From: an uncultured Clostridia bacterium
Lineage (GTDB): Bacteria; Bacillota; Clostridia; TANB77; CAG-508
Reading direction: 5' to 3'
DNA length: 57,204 nucleotides
Assembly (NCBI GenBank): GCA_947631495.1
Contig: CANRLO010000003.1
Location: 1 to 57,204, forward strand
The notes beneath the pieces were generated by a model. It made no database searches, was not told the origin of the DNA, and worked only from the letters and a program-made list of their open reading frames with translations. A program made the position numbers and the translations under genes. This document shows, in pieces, positions 1 to 10,800 of the stretch (the first letter of the stretch is position 1; the number at the start of each line of letters is the position of its first letter).

Positions 1-613
1 TATTTTATCCATTGGTACCATAGAAACAATTTCTTGTGCATTTTTTGAGTTTTTAAAGGTAATTGGGCCTGCAAATGAAATATAATATCCTAGTTTTAGT
101 GCTTCTTTTACCAACTCTCTATTTAGTGGGCAACAATGAAAGACTCCTCTTTTCTTTACCTCGTGCTCTTTTAACATTTCTAATGTATCTTGAACCGCTT
201 CTCTTGTATGAATGACAATTGGTAATTTATATAAATTTGCAAGTTCAATTTGTTTTTGAAACATTTCCTTTTGAATTTCTTTATTTTCCTTATTCCAATA
301 GTAGTCCAGACCTATTTCTCCTACTGCTACTATTTTTTTATTTTCATTTTGCTGCAACATGCTTTCTATTTCTTGTAACATTGCCTTTATATTTTTATTA
401 TTCTCTGGTACATCATTTGGAGATATTCCACAAATGCTATATATAAATGGATATTTTTTTGAAAGCTCTATACTAAATTTTGAAGATGTAATATCATATC
501 CGAACGCAATTCCATTTACTTATTCCTTCTTCTTTCGTCTGTTTTATAATTTGTTCACGGTCATCATTAAATTTTTCATCATTATAGTGTGAGTGTGAGT
601 CAAAGAATTCCAT
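1..613 (-). CDS. tatD: TatD family hydrolase (3' end beyond window), needs a +1 shift at CGG 502..500
   Basis: RBS (cggaggt) then ATG at 613: MEFFDSHSHYNDEKFNDDREQIIKQTKEEGISKWNCV-CGG; skipping C gives GYDITSSKFSIELSKKYPFIYSICGISPNDVPE...VAVGEIGLDYYW, a canonical TatD sequence; frame 0 hits TGA two codons after CGG. Confidence 0.87.
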
Positions 614-729
614 TTTTACCTCCGTTTAACTTTATAATACAACAACTCAAGAAGTAATACCTCCTGAGTTGTTCTAAAAGTTAATAGTTACATATTGTAT
701 TATAGCTTTTATAAAATGTCAAACATATA

Positions 730-1107
730 TTATTTTACAGTAACAACGCATGTTGCTATTGCATATTCTTTTAAATGTGAAAGACTAATGTCTATTTGCT
801 CTATGCTAGTACAAAATTTTTTATTTAAAAATTCTACTTGTGGCTTTCCTTGTTCATTATTTACGATTTGTACGTCAGTCCATGTTATTTCATATTTGTT
901 TTCTAGTGTTTCTGAAATTGCTTTAAAAATTGCTTCTTTGGCTGCAAAACGAGCTGCAAAATGTTGATATTTCATTTGTTTTTTGCTATTGCAATATTCT
1001 ATTTCAAAAGGAGTATAAATTTTGTTTAAAAAGTTTTCTCCTAAGGTTTCAATTGATTCTTGAATTCTATTAACTTCAATTATGTCTGTTCCACAAGTGA
1101 TTTTCAT
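730..1107 (-). CDS. acpS: holo-[acyl-carrier-protein] synthase
   Basis: MKITCGTDIIEVNRIQESIE...HFAARFAAKEAIFKAI is an AcpS signature; 125 aa. Confidence 0.94.
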   Translation of the reverse strand: MKITCGTDIIEVNRIQESIETLGENFLNKIYTPFEIEYCNSKKQMKYQHFAARFAAKEAIFKAISETLENKYEITWTDVQIVNNEQGKPQVEFLNKKFCTSIEQIDISLSHLKEYAIATCVVTVK

Positions 1108-1192
1108 TGTTTAGTTTTCCTTTCCTGTGTTCTAATTAAATGGCTAAATTTATTTATCAAATTAAGTAAAATATAAAATTTTTCTATATCTT

Positions 1193-2437
1193 TTAGTCTA
1201 AATTTAAAAATAATAATACAAAATTCACAATATTAAAAATTAAGGCTCCTATTAAAACAACTAATAAAATACGATTTATTTTTTGCGTTTTTTCAATATT
1301 CAAATCTTTATATGCTATATCATATTGTTCTCTTATATTTTCAGACAAGTCTTCTAATTCTAATGTTTGTTTCCACTTGTTGCAAAGCATACTTCCTTGT
1401 TCGTTTTGAGTAATTTCTTGCATTTCTATATTTTTCATAAAGTTTAATAATTCTTCTCTTGCTTTTTTTATATTTTTGCCTTTTTTTAATTCTAATTGAA
1501 TTTTTTTTAGGTAAATTTTCTTATATAGTAACAATAAATATGTATATAGATATTCCTGCTCATATGCAAATGGTAATTTCGTATAATTTTCAGTGTTAAT
1601 GCTTGAAGTAAGCATGGCAGTACCTTGTTTAGTGAAACCAATTTTTACATATTTTAGTGGTTCTATTGTTTGTTTTTCATATATTTCTTCCGTATAATTC
1701 ACTTGATGATTGCTTGGCAGAATATTACTAAATTTCATAAATTCTTCTTTTAAATTATTAAAGTCTTCTTCTTTATTCCAATTTTCTTGTTCTAAACATA
1801 CATAAGAATAAGTAAGAAATCTCTCTTTTTCGAGGTTCATTTCTTTTGCATCTTTACTTGGAAATGTAATGTTTTGAATAATATTAGTTAATTCTTTTAT
1901 ATCTTTTAAATCATTAGTTTGAATGCGAATGTTTTCATAGTTTTTCAATGAATTGCTTTTAGAATTAATATCTCGGAATTTATAATTAAAATTTAATACA
2001 TCTTCAAAGTCATTTTCATTTTCAATGATTGTTTTAAATACTAGAAAACATATTCCTGTTTTAAAGCATACTATTTCCATTTTTGAAATGTCAAAAAAGA
2101 TGCCATTTTTTTCTCCTACTTTTCCTTGTACTTCTTTTCCTAATGTATATTCAAACATATTGCAAGAATACTTAGCAAGTAAAGCAGATTTCATACCATT
2201 ATCTAATTTTTCTAACTGCTTTCTTTGTTCTTCATTATAAAGGAAAGATGAAAATAAATAATTTCTTACGCTTGGTAAAAAATAAGTATAAATATTGAAA
2301 TCTTTTTCTTTTTCCCATATTTTTAATGTGCAATGCTTATCTTTTAATAATTTTAATAAATATTGTTCATACTTTTTTTCGTCAATTACATAAGGATAAA
2401 TAAAATAGGAATATTGGTATTTTATCTTTCGTTCCAT
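1193..2437 (-). CDS. hypothetical protein with C-terminal transmembrane anchor
   Basis: 414 aa ORF; C-terminus NRILLVVLIGALIFNIVNFVLLFLNLD is a TM tail; family not recognised. Confidence 0.8.
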   Translation of the reverse strand: MERKIKYQYSYFIYPYVIDEKKYEQYLLKLLKDKHCTLKIWEKEKDFNIYTYFLPSVRNYLFSSFLYNEEQRKQLEKLDNGMKSALLAKYSCNMFEYTLGKEVQGKVGEKNGIFFDISKMEIVCFKTGICFLVFKTIIENENDFEDVLNFNYKFRDINSKSNSLKNYENIRIQTNDLKDIKELTNIIQNITFPSKDAKEMNLEKERFLTYSYVCLEQENWNKEEDFNNLKEEFMKFSNILPSNHQVNYTEEIYEKQTIEPLKYVKIGFTKQGTAMLTSSINTENYTKLPFAYEQEYLYTYLLLLYKKIYLKKIQLELKKGKNIKKAREELLNFMKNIEMQEITQNEQGSMLCNKWKQTLELEDLSENIREQYDIAYKDLNIEKTQKINRILLVVLIGALIFNIVNFVLLFLNLD

Positions 2438-2507
2438 CTCTTCCTCCTAAACACAACGTTTAAAATTTATTATCATAGGAAATAGGGCTAGTTTATAGCC
2501 CTTTTCC

Positions 2508-4073
2508 TTATTTTGTATAATAATTTGCATTAATATCTGCTGCTAAATGCCATTGATTTATAAAATCGACTACTAATACATTTTCCAATGTATATTTACA
2601 TTCACATACAACTTTTCCTTTGGCATCTAAGCTGCCCCATTTTCCATCTTTTTTAACTGCTACATAACCATATTTATTTTGCTCAGTTGCATCTTCATAA
2701 ATATAATCTACAACGACAACGCCTTTTTCATTTACATAGCCGTATTTACCGTCTTTTTTGCTTAAGAAAATAGTATTTGTTGCTAGCATTTCTGTATTTT
2801 CTTTTTGCTCTAATTTAAAGTTATAATATTTGTATTCTCCATTTTCTCTTACACGAATATAGTTCTTGTCTTGATTTATTTCTGCAATTAAACCTGTTAC
2901 TTTTACATTAAAGTTTTTATCTAATATTTGTGACTCTATGCTATCACTCTTTTCTACTTGGAATACTCCTATATTAGATAAATAGGTAATATTGCTATAG
3001 TCAAATGGAAGTGCTTCTTGTTTATCTATTGTTATAACTCCATATTTTCCATCTTTTTGTGCAATATAATAGTTAGAAAATGCATAAGTTAAATTTTCAT
3101 ATTCTGCTGGGATTTTTTCTTCTCCTTCTTTATTAATAATGCCATATTTTTCATTTATTTTTATAACAAAGTTATCTACATTTATTTCTTTTACTTCATT
3201 AAATTTATTTTCTATGAAGGACTCTCCACTAGCATTTACTACTTTTACTATATTTGCATCTCTTACTACATACATTCCATTTCCATAGATATGGCTTATT
3301 TCATCATATTTTGGTTCTATAGCTACTGTGGTATCATAATTAATAATTCCATATTTACCTTGTTCATTTTTTACAATAAATCCATCTTCATATTTTTCTG
3401 TAAGAGATGTAATTTCTACATACTCATTTAGAATGATTACTTTTCCCATACTGTCTACTAAGCCTTTTTTTCCATTTGTTGTGGTAATAAATACAGATTT
3501 AGTTCCTATAATTGGCTCAATTGCATCTTGCGTGCAACTTAAAAGTTCTTTTCCTTCTAAGTTAATAAGTCCGTATTTTCCATCCTTTTGTACTTTTAAT
3601 ACATTATTTTCATACCATAAATTATTGTTTTTATCGTGATTATCAATTGCTTCTACTTTGTCATATTCTCCAAATATAACTTTGCTTTTTTCATTGATTG
3701 CTTTTGAAGTATAAGTACCATCGTTATAATTTACATTTTCTGTACAAATGAAAATTGGTTTTGTATTATCTGGAATGGTAATCATTTCTTCGTAAGTTGG
3801 TTGTATTACTCTATTTCCTTTGGTATCAATTACTCCCCATTTGCCTTCTTCGTAAACCGTGTAATAAGCTAACGAGAATGCTTTTTCATTAAGGTTCGAA
3901 TCTCCTTTTAATAATTCTCTAATTCCTATAAAAAACATAATAATGACTAAAAATGCCATAATTACTGCAATTACTTTTTTTATATTTAGCTTTCGTTCTC
4001 CATTATACCTTCTGGCTCTAGCTCTTCTCATATTTTCTATCAATCCCTTCTTGCTTATAGCAATATTGTACAT
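2508..4073 (-). CDS. WG-repeat-containing protein with N-terminal TM segment
   Basis: Repeated motifs KYGLIN/KWGVIDTKG/KYGIIN/KYGYVNEKG (WG repeats); TM near N-terminus. Confidence 0.87.
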   Translation of the reverse strand: MYNIAISKKGLIENMRRARARRYNGERKLNIKKVIAVIMAFLVIIMFFIGIRELLKGDSNLNEKAFSLAYYTVYEEGKWGVIDTKGNRVIQPTYEEMITIPDNTKPIFICTENVNYNDGTYTSKAINEKSKVIFGEYDKVEAIDNHDKNNNLWYENNVLKVQKDGKYGLINLEGKELLSCTQDAIEPIIGTKSVFITTTNGKKGLVDSMGKVIILNEYVEITSLTEKYEDGFIVKNEQGKYGIINYDTTVAIEPKYDEISHIYGNGMYVVRDANIVKVVNASGESFIENKFNEVKEINVDNFVIKINEKYGIINKEGEEKIPAEYENLTYAFSNYYIAQKDGKYGVITIDKQEALPFDYSNITYLSNIGVFQVEKSDSIESQILDKNFNVKVTGLIAEINQDKNYIRVRENGEYKYYNFKLEQKENTEMLATNTIFLSKKDGKYGYVNEKGVVVVDYIYEDATEQNKYGYVAVKKDGKWGSLDAKGKVVCECKYTLENVLVVDFINQWHLAADINANYYTK

Positions 4074-4199
4074 TTTATAAATTCATTTTTATTATTCATT
4101 ATGAAAATTGTATAATTTTGCTCAGCAATTTTTCTTTTCTTTACTATACCATATTTCGCCATAAAAAAACAAGGTTTTACACCTTGTTTCTTTTATTTT

Positions 4200-4260
4200 T
4201 CTTATTTTTTTGTTCCAAAAGGGACAGATGACACAAAAGGAAACGTCCCTTTTGTATCAT
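4200..4260. repeat. GGGAC...GTCCC inverted-repeat element at spoIIE 3' end
   Basis: aaaagggacagatgacacaaaaggaaacgtcccttttgtatcat. Confidence 0.7.
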
Positions 4261-6743
4261 TTTATTTTTGCTACGATGACTGTCATGTCGTCTTTTGGCT
4301 TGCCATAGTTGTTATCTATAGCTTCTTGCAATATGATGTCTGCTATTTTTTGTACGTCGTCGGTTTCTATTTCTTCTAGTAAGAATTTTAACCATAGTTC
4401 TTTATTCGTGTATTCTTCTGTAGATTCTATGATTCCATCTGTGCACATTACTAATATATCGCCTGTTTGTAAGTCTTTGTCATATACTACTAGGTCTATG
4501 TCATTTAAAATTCCTGTTGGCAAGGATAGTGATTTTAGTACTTGTACATTACGTCCGTTTTTTACATAGGTTGGGCATGCTCCGTTTTTTATGAATTCTA
4601 AGTTTCCTGCATATAAGTCGAAGATTCCCATATCTAGTGTAGCATACATATCTTCTTCGCTAATTGTATTTAATGTAGAGTTAATTAGTTTTAAAGAAGA
4701 ATCTTTATCAAAACCTGAGGATAATAATCTTTCTAGCATTGTTATTGCTGTTTTACTTGCTTTTTGTGCTTCTTTTCCTGAACCTTTTCCATCACTTAGA
4801 GCAAGTAGATATTTTCCGTCTTCTAATTTTGTTTGTAATAAAGTATCTCCTGAAATGTTAGAGCCTAATTTTGTTTGCTTTGCTATTCCAATTTGAAGTG
4901 TTTGTTTATCTTGTGATATGTAGGTATAGGCACATTCTTGCATTTTTGCTCTAAGAGCACATTCTTGTTTTTGCAATATCATATTTTCGCCATATATTTT
5001 ATTTAAAATTCTTCCCATTTTCTTTACATCACATGTTGGCTTTTCTAGTGTATCACAAGGTTTTGTATATAATACTACTTTTATTCTTCCAGATGGCTCT
5101 TTCTTTATAGTAATATTTTGTACTTCTATTTCTTTCTCTTGTAATAATGTTTTTATTTTTTCTTTTTCTTCTGCAAATGGTGTTTCTTCTTCTTTTTCTA
5201 TTTCACTTGCTAAGTTTCCAATTGCTTTTGATACTTCTTCTAATTGGCTAGATACTGATTTTTTATTTTCATCTAATTTTTTCTTCCAAATGAAGTTTAA
5301 TTTGCTTACTTTATAAGAATAGTTAATGGTTTTTACTATTTGTTCTATGTCTTGTTCTACTTGAGCATTAATATATTCTTTTTCATAACCTATAATATAA
5401 TTATTGTGTGAAGCTAGCGTATCTAATAAGTCCCTTCTTGTTATTTTTTCTTTTTCTAACAATAATTCAAAAATATCTTCTAATAAATTTTCTTCTGGCA
5501 TGTATATATCATCAAATAGTATGTTTTCTTCCATGCCCTCCATATCATTTTCTAGTTCTTTTTCAAAAATGGTAAAATTGTCTTCTTCTTGTTTTTTTAG
5601 TTGTTCTTCATCTACAATGGTTGCAGCTGCTTCTTCATAAGTTTTTGCCATTTCAAAAATGGTTTCTGACATGCTATTTAGTCTATAAATTGCTTCTTTA
5701 TTTTCTTCTAAAGTTCTACCTGCCGTATCTGGTAATAGTTTTACTTTTCCATATAAATCTTCAATGTTAATTTTGATACTTTTTGGAACAGCAAGCAAGC
5801 CTAAAGATGCTATTAATATTTCTTGCATTGCAATTAAAGATACGGTATTTCCATTTGTTACATACGAAATCAAAATATTGCCTAAAATAAATCCTAAGAT
5901 AACACCTATTTTTCCTAAATGATTGAAGATTCCAGCAAACATTCCTGATAATGCATAAGTAGCAATAATGCTAGGTTCTGCACCGCCTATTATTCCTACT
6001 ACACTTCCTATTGTAATACCTGAAGTTGCTCCTACTAGAATGCCGTTTTTCCAACCCATTATTAATACTATTAAAATACATAATATATTACGAACGGAGT
6101 AACCATATATACTAATATTTCCTATAGAACATATACTAATTGCTAACATTAAACTAGCACCTAATACTTCTTCAATAGAATAAGCTCTATTTTCGCCAAT
6201 ATTCATAATGATTGTAATACTATTTACAAATATTTTATAAAAGATGTAAGTTGCAATACTATATATCAATCCAAGTAATATGTCATATACCATTATATTT
6301 TTGAAAAACACTGGTACAATTTGTACTATTAAACAACTTATAAATAAACGTAGCCCTAATTTTCTTTTTTCATTATTTTGTGAGTCATATTTTGGTGCTT
6401 TTACTAAAATACTAACAAACACTAATAATAAGCTTAATAGCATTTTTAGCATAGCATTTCCACCAAAGGATACGCCAGTACCTATTAAAACAAAAATGCT
6501 AACTATTCCAATTGGAATATTACTTGCTAAAATTGCTACTAACATTGCCATTCCAAAAGGTGCTAATTCTTCATTTCCTCCAAAACTAACAAAAGAAAGT
6601 AAAAAAGACGTTATATATAATAGCACCATTTTTTTTGTAAAACATGCCTTTAATACTTCTTTTATTTTTTCTTTTCTATTAAATTCAACATCCTTATCAA
6701 GATTTTGATTTTCATTAAAATCTTTTGATATATTTTGAAACAT
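4257..6743 (-). CDS. spoIIE: stage II sporulation protein E (multi-TM, C-terminal PP2C phosphatase)
   Basis: 828 aa; hydrophobic N-terminal half and PP2C motifs LALSDGKGSGKEAQKASKTAITMLE, MCTDGIIES, DDMTVIVAKIK. Confidence 0.94.
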   Translation of the reverse strand: MFQNISKDFNENQNLDKDVEFNRKEKIKEVLKACFTKKMVLLYITSFLLSFVSFGGNEELAPFGMAMLVAILASNIPIGIVSIFVLIGTGVSFGGNAMLKMLLSLLLVFVSILVKAPKYDSQNNEKRKLGLRLFISCLIVQIVPVFFKNIMVYDILLGLIYSIATYIFYKIFVNSITIIMNIGENRAYSIEEVLGASLMLAISICSIGNISIYGYSVRNILCILIVLIMGWKNGILVGATSGITIGSVVGIIGGAEPSIIATYALSGMFAGIFNHLGKIGVILGFILGNILISYVTNGNTVSLIAMQEILIASLGLLAVPKSIKINIEDLYGKVKLLPDTAGRTLEENKEAIYRLNSMSETIFEMAKTYEEAAATIVDEEQLKKQEEDNFTIFEKELENDMEGMEENILFDDIYMPEENLLEDIFELLLEKEKITRRDLLDTLASHNNYIIGYEKEYINAQVEQDIEQIVKTINYSYKVSKLNFIWKKKLDENKKSVSSQLEEVSKAIGNLASEIEKEEETPFAEEKEKIKTLLQEKEIEVQNITIKKEPSGRIKVVLYTKPCDTLEKPTCDVKKMGRILNKIYGENMILQKQECALRAKMQECAYTYISQDKQTLQIGIAKQTKLGSNISGDTLLQTKLEDGKYLLALSDGKGSGKEAQKASKTAITMLERLLSSGFDKDSSLKLINSTLNTISEEDMYATLDMGIFDLYAGNLEFIKNGACPTYVKNGRNVQVLKSLSLPTGILNDIDLVVYDKDLQTGDILVMCTDGIIESTEEYTNKELWLKFLLEEIETDDVQKIADIILQEAIDNNYGKPKDDMTVIVAKIK

Positions 6744-6794
6744 CCTTTACCACCTCTTACTTTTTTAATTTCATTTTCTTATTTGTTCTAATGC

Positions 6795-6905
6795 TTGTCC
6801 TATTGTAAAATTTTTTCACTGCCTGTACTCTTATAATGTAAATTTTTATATTACTTGTACTCTTATAATGTAATTTTTTCATTGCTTGTACTATTGTAGT
6901 ACAAA
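6795..6905. repeat. degenerate tandem repeat upstream of spoIIE
   Basis: Three related units containing (c)ttgtactcttataatgtaatttttt. Confidence 0.65.
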
Positions 6906-7127
6906 TAATTCTCATTATTTGTCGTTTTTAAGTATGAAATTAAAAAAGTTTTTTACAACTTGTGATATATTTTTCTCTTTTTTTATTTTTTTATTTCTTA
7001 TCCTTCTTTTGTTTTCTTGTATTTTATCGTAAAATAGGGAAAATTACAAGAGGTTCTAAGAAAAAAGCAACCCTTTTTCCATATTATACAAAAAGAGTGG
7101 TCTTCAAACCACTCTTTTCGTGTAACC

Positions 7128-7646
7128 TTAAGCTGTTTGCAAATAGACAGTTGTTTCATATTCAACACCATCTAATGTTAAAGTTAAGGTAACTTCTGTA
7201 GGTATTGTTAACGCTTCTTGTATATCCATACTATAAAAGCATTTTCCTTTTCCTACTGAGCATGCTATGCCAAAACCCATTGCAAGCTTTGCCTCTTTTT
7301 GTTCGTTAAAACATAGAACTAATTTATCTCCTTCTTGAAGTGTATAGTTTTGTCCATCTTCTAACAAACAACCTTCTTTTGTAATACTATTCCAAATGGT
7401 TAAAACAGGTTCTGTTCTTTCTACTGATTCTGCCCATTTCAATGCTGTTTGAAGTTCTTTGGAATAGATTTCATTACTTACTTGCTCTTCCGCTATTTCC
7501 TGTTGGATGAGCGGCCCTGGCAGTTCTACTTTAGGCTTCCTATCCGTTATTCCTATTGCCCGGATAATAAAGATAATAAGAAAACCAATAAGTATCATTT
7601 CTGCCAAAATTGCTATTTTTTCGGTGCATGCTTTGAATGTTGTCAT
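7128..7646 (-). CDS. hypothetical membrane-anchored protein
   Basis: RBS ggagga before ATG; N-terminal TM; contains in-frame CGG at 7562..7560 read without shift. Confidence 0.7.
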   Translation of the reverse strand: MTTFKACTEKIAILAEMILIGFLIIFIIRAIGITDRKPKVELPGPLIQQEIAEEQVSNEIYSKELQTALKWAESVERTEPVLTIWNSITKEGCLLEDGQNYTLQEGDKLVLCFNEQKEAKLAMGFGIACSVGKGKCFYSMDIQEALTIPTEVTLTLTLDGVEYETTVYLQTA

Positions 7647-7781
7647 TTTTTAAATCCTCCTTATTTAAAGAAAATTTTATATACCTACTATACCTTTTAT
7701 TATACCACTTTTGTAAGAATTTGTCAAAGTTGACTCATTCTAAAATCAGTTCACTCTAAGGATAGCTCAATTTTTCTCAAA

Positions 7782-7840
7782 AAAGCGAGCCTAAGATTTT
7801 CTAGCAAATAGAAATTTTAAGAAAATCTAAGGCTCGCCAT
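7782..7840. repeat. AGCGAGCC...GGCTCGC hairpin repeat
   Basis: agcgagcctaagattttctagcaaatagaaattttaagaaaatctaaggctcgc; related copies near 18890 and 56485. Confidence 0.7.
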
Positions 7841-7866
7841 ATTCAGCCGTCTATTTTTTATTTATA

Positions 7867-10800
7867 TTATTGTTTTAAAACCTTCTTTTTAATAAAGATG
7901 ATTCCTCCTACAATAATTCCTGCTGCTACAATTACAACAAATGCAATTATCATGTAAATACCTGCATTACCAAATGGTGGTAAGATTTTTACTACTTCTG
8001 CGCGGTCGGTATCAATTTCTTGTGGTTCTTTTGTTGGGTCTTGATTTCCGACAACTGAGAATTCATTTCTTCTACCTGCTGTATTATTTGTTTTTACAAT
8101 TTCTACGATGTTGCGATAACTTAAGTCATCTGTAGTATTTTCTGGTGTAATAACTTGTGTTAATACTAATGAAATACTATCTGTAGTGTCTTTTGCATTT
8201 TTGTTTACTTTATCTTTATATACAGTTGGTACTAAATATTCATTTAGTTTGTCTGTAATAAGGATTGTATTATAGTTTTCTACTGCACTTTCAAGTCCTT
8301 TATTAATTAAACCACTACTAATTAATGCATCTTTGTTTGTTAGTGACCAATCTAAATTAGCATTATCATTTGCATTAAATTGTAAATTGTTTGCTACATA
8401 GTCTACGACTTGTATTGCTTTTGTTTTTACAACTGTGTTTACGTCTTTAACTTGACCTGTATAGTAGAAACTATTTTCTTGATAATCTACCTCTCCTATA
8501 TTACCTGCTCTAATAGCATAGCTAATTTGAATTGTTGCACCATGCATTAATTCTTCATCCATACTAATTTGAACTAAACCAACTCTTTCTGCATTTTGTT
8601 TTCTAATGTTAGCTAAAGTTCCAAATACAGCTGGGTCCATTAAGGTTTGGTTATTACTATATGGTTTATGTTCTTTCCATAATACATTTGTTGTTGGTCC
8701 TGTTGTATCAAATAGAATTGTTCCATCTGCTAGTGTAAGTTTAACACGTGTTACCTTTTTATCAATTGCAATTTGTGCTTTTGGTCTTTCTTCTAGTCCT
8801 AAGTCTAAGTTATTTAAAGCATAAGTTGTTTTATTATTTACTTCTTGTCCTCCTGTTTGCTCTCTGTTGTATTCTATTTCCATTACCATTACACCAGTTT
8901 CTGCTGTCATTTTTGTGTTATCTATTAATTCCTTAATTAGAGATTCCATTTGAGCTTTGGTATATGCTTTTCCTGCATAAGTTGGTAAGTCACGGAAAGA
9001 AGCAAGTACTTCTGCTTGACGGTTCGTAATGTCACCTTTTGAGTAATTTACTACTTTATCTCTTATACTCTTAATATCTTTTGCATCTGATACATTAGAC
9101 TTTTTATCTGATTCAGTTGTATCATATAAGTAAGTTCCTGTTTCGTTGTTAGATGCATCTGCTTTAAATGTAGGGATTTCTTTTAGAACTCCTCCTAATG
9201 TTTCTTGTCCTAAATTCCATGTAGAATTGTTTCTCCATGTATAGTTTTTATTTTGAGTAATTCCTGCTTGGTAAGTCGTTGATTTATAATCTTGACCATT
9301 ATAAGATTTTTCATTTAATCCTGTTCTTCCTAATGTTTTATTTACATCATTAGCATCTTTAGTTAATACAGTTTTTTCTGTATCACCATAAATGAATCTT
9401 ACAATATATTTACCTGGTATGAAAGATTTGAATGCATATGCTCCATCATGGTTTTCTCCAAAGTTATAGTTTTGTACTAATCCATTATAGTCAATAATTG
9501 GTTTAGTACTACTTGCTGTTCCAGAACCATTTTCAAAAGTTCTCCAAACGAATTCTCTACCATTATCCATTATTTCTACTAATTGTACAGTAACACCATT
9601 GATACGTTTTTCATTATCTTGTTTTATACCGTCACCTGTTGTTGTAGCTCCAATTGTTTTTGTTCTTTCATCTTCCCATACAACACCAGATATAACTCTG
9701 TTTGCACTATCTTCTCTATATAGTTTTAAGCGTAAGTTTGGCGCTTTATCGGTATCGTCTTCAAAGTTTTGATAATTAATTGTTTTGTCCTTTGGTACAT
9801 CATTTGGTTCTAGATTTCCTGGTTTTGAATCTACATCAATAATTCCTGCTGGTGTATTTCCTACATCTCCTGCATTTGGAATTCTAGTTCCTGATGCATA
9901 TCTTGTATAATATCCATTTATTTCAACAATGTTTTCTTTTCCTACACCAATAGCATTTCCATTTTGGAAATCCTCATCTAATTTTAACCATGCTTCGTTA
10001 TCTCTAACATCTTTCTTAACTCTAAATGTTAAATATACATATGCTATTTGACCACCATTTAAGTAAGTACCATCTAATCCTTCAATATACATCTTATTAT
10101 ATCCATTTAGATTAATTTCTGTTGTAGAACCATAACGACTATTGTTTTGTGTTCTAACAGATGATTTAGAACCATTTCTACCAATTTGAATATAAGAACG
10201 AGAATCTATATATTCATAATCTGAATCATAGTAATCTACTAATTCATTTACTCTCATTTGAATACTTAATGATTGGTTAAGTACCATAATTTTATAAGTA
10301 ACATATACTTCTAGCTCATCATTTTTTGTTTTTCCATAGTCTGCAAAGTTTGTACCATAATTAGTTACTTTATATAAGTAATCTGATTTGTAAATTTCTC
10401 TTGAATAGTTAGTATTATAATAACTATCAGATAATCTTACACTAATATCCCATGTTCCATCTGCGCCTGGCTTATTTTCCAATGTGTTATATGTATATTC
10501 TTGTTTTTGTCCATTAATTTCTAAGCTTACTTTTTCAATATCTTTCTTTATTGCTAAGTCTGCTTCTTGTCTTGGATGTAAACCAAGGTTGATACAAGAA
10601 ATATTATTACTATTAAAATATAATGGATAATATGGACCTAGTTCTGGTGATTTACTTGCCAATATTGCATTGTTAATTACAAATTCTGGATTTACTGGAT
10701 ACAAATCATGAGCACCTGTTCCATTTCCTGTACTTGCTGTGATTTGACAATCTTTTACAAATTGAATCATTTTTTGAGTTAATGCATTGCTTGAATTTTG

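Noticed and set aside
219-592. Plus-strand ORFs antisense to tatD
   Set aside because: Low-complexity F/L/Y-rich translations of a strand opposite a conserved coding sequence; no RBS or family signal.
7128-7646. Treating the CGG at 7562 as a further +1 shift site
   Set aside because: The +1 frame stops after two codons (GGG CAA TAG) while frame 0 stays open for the whole 172 aa.
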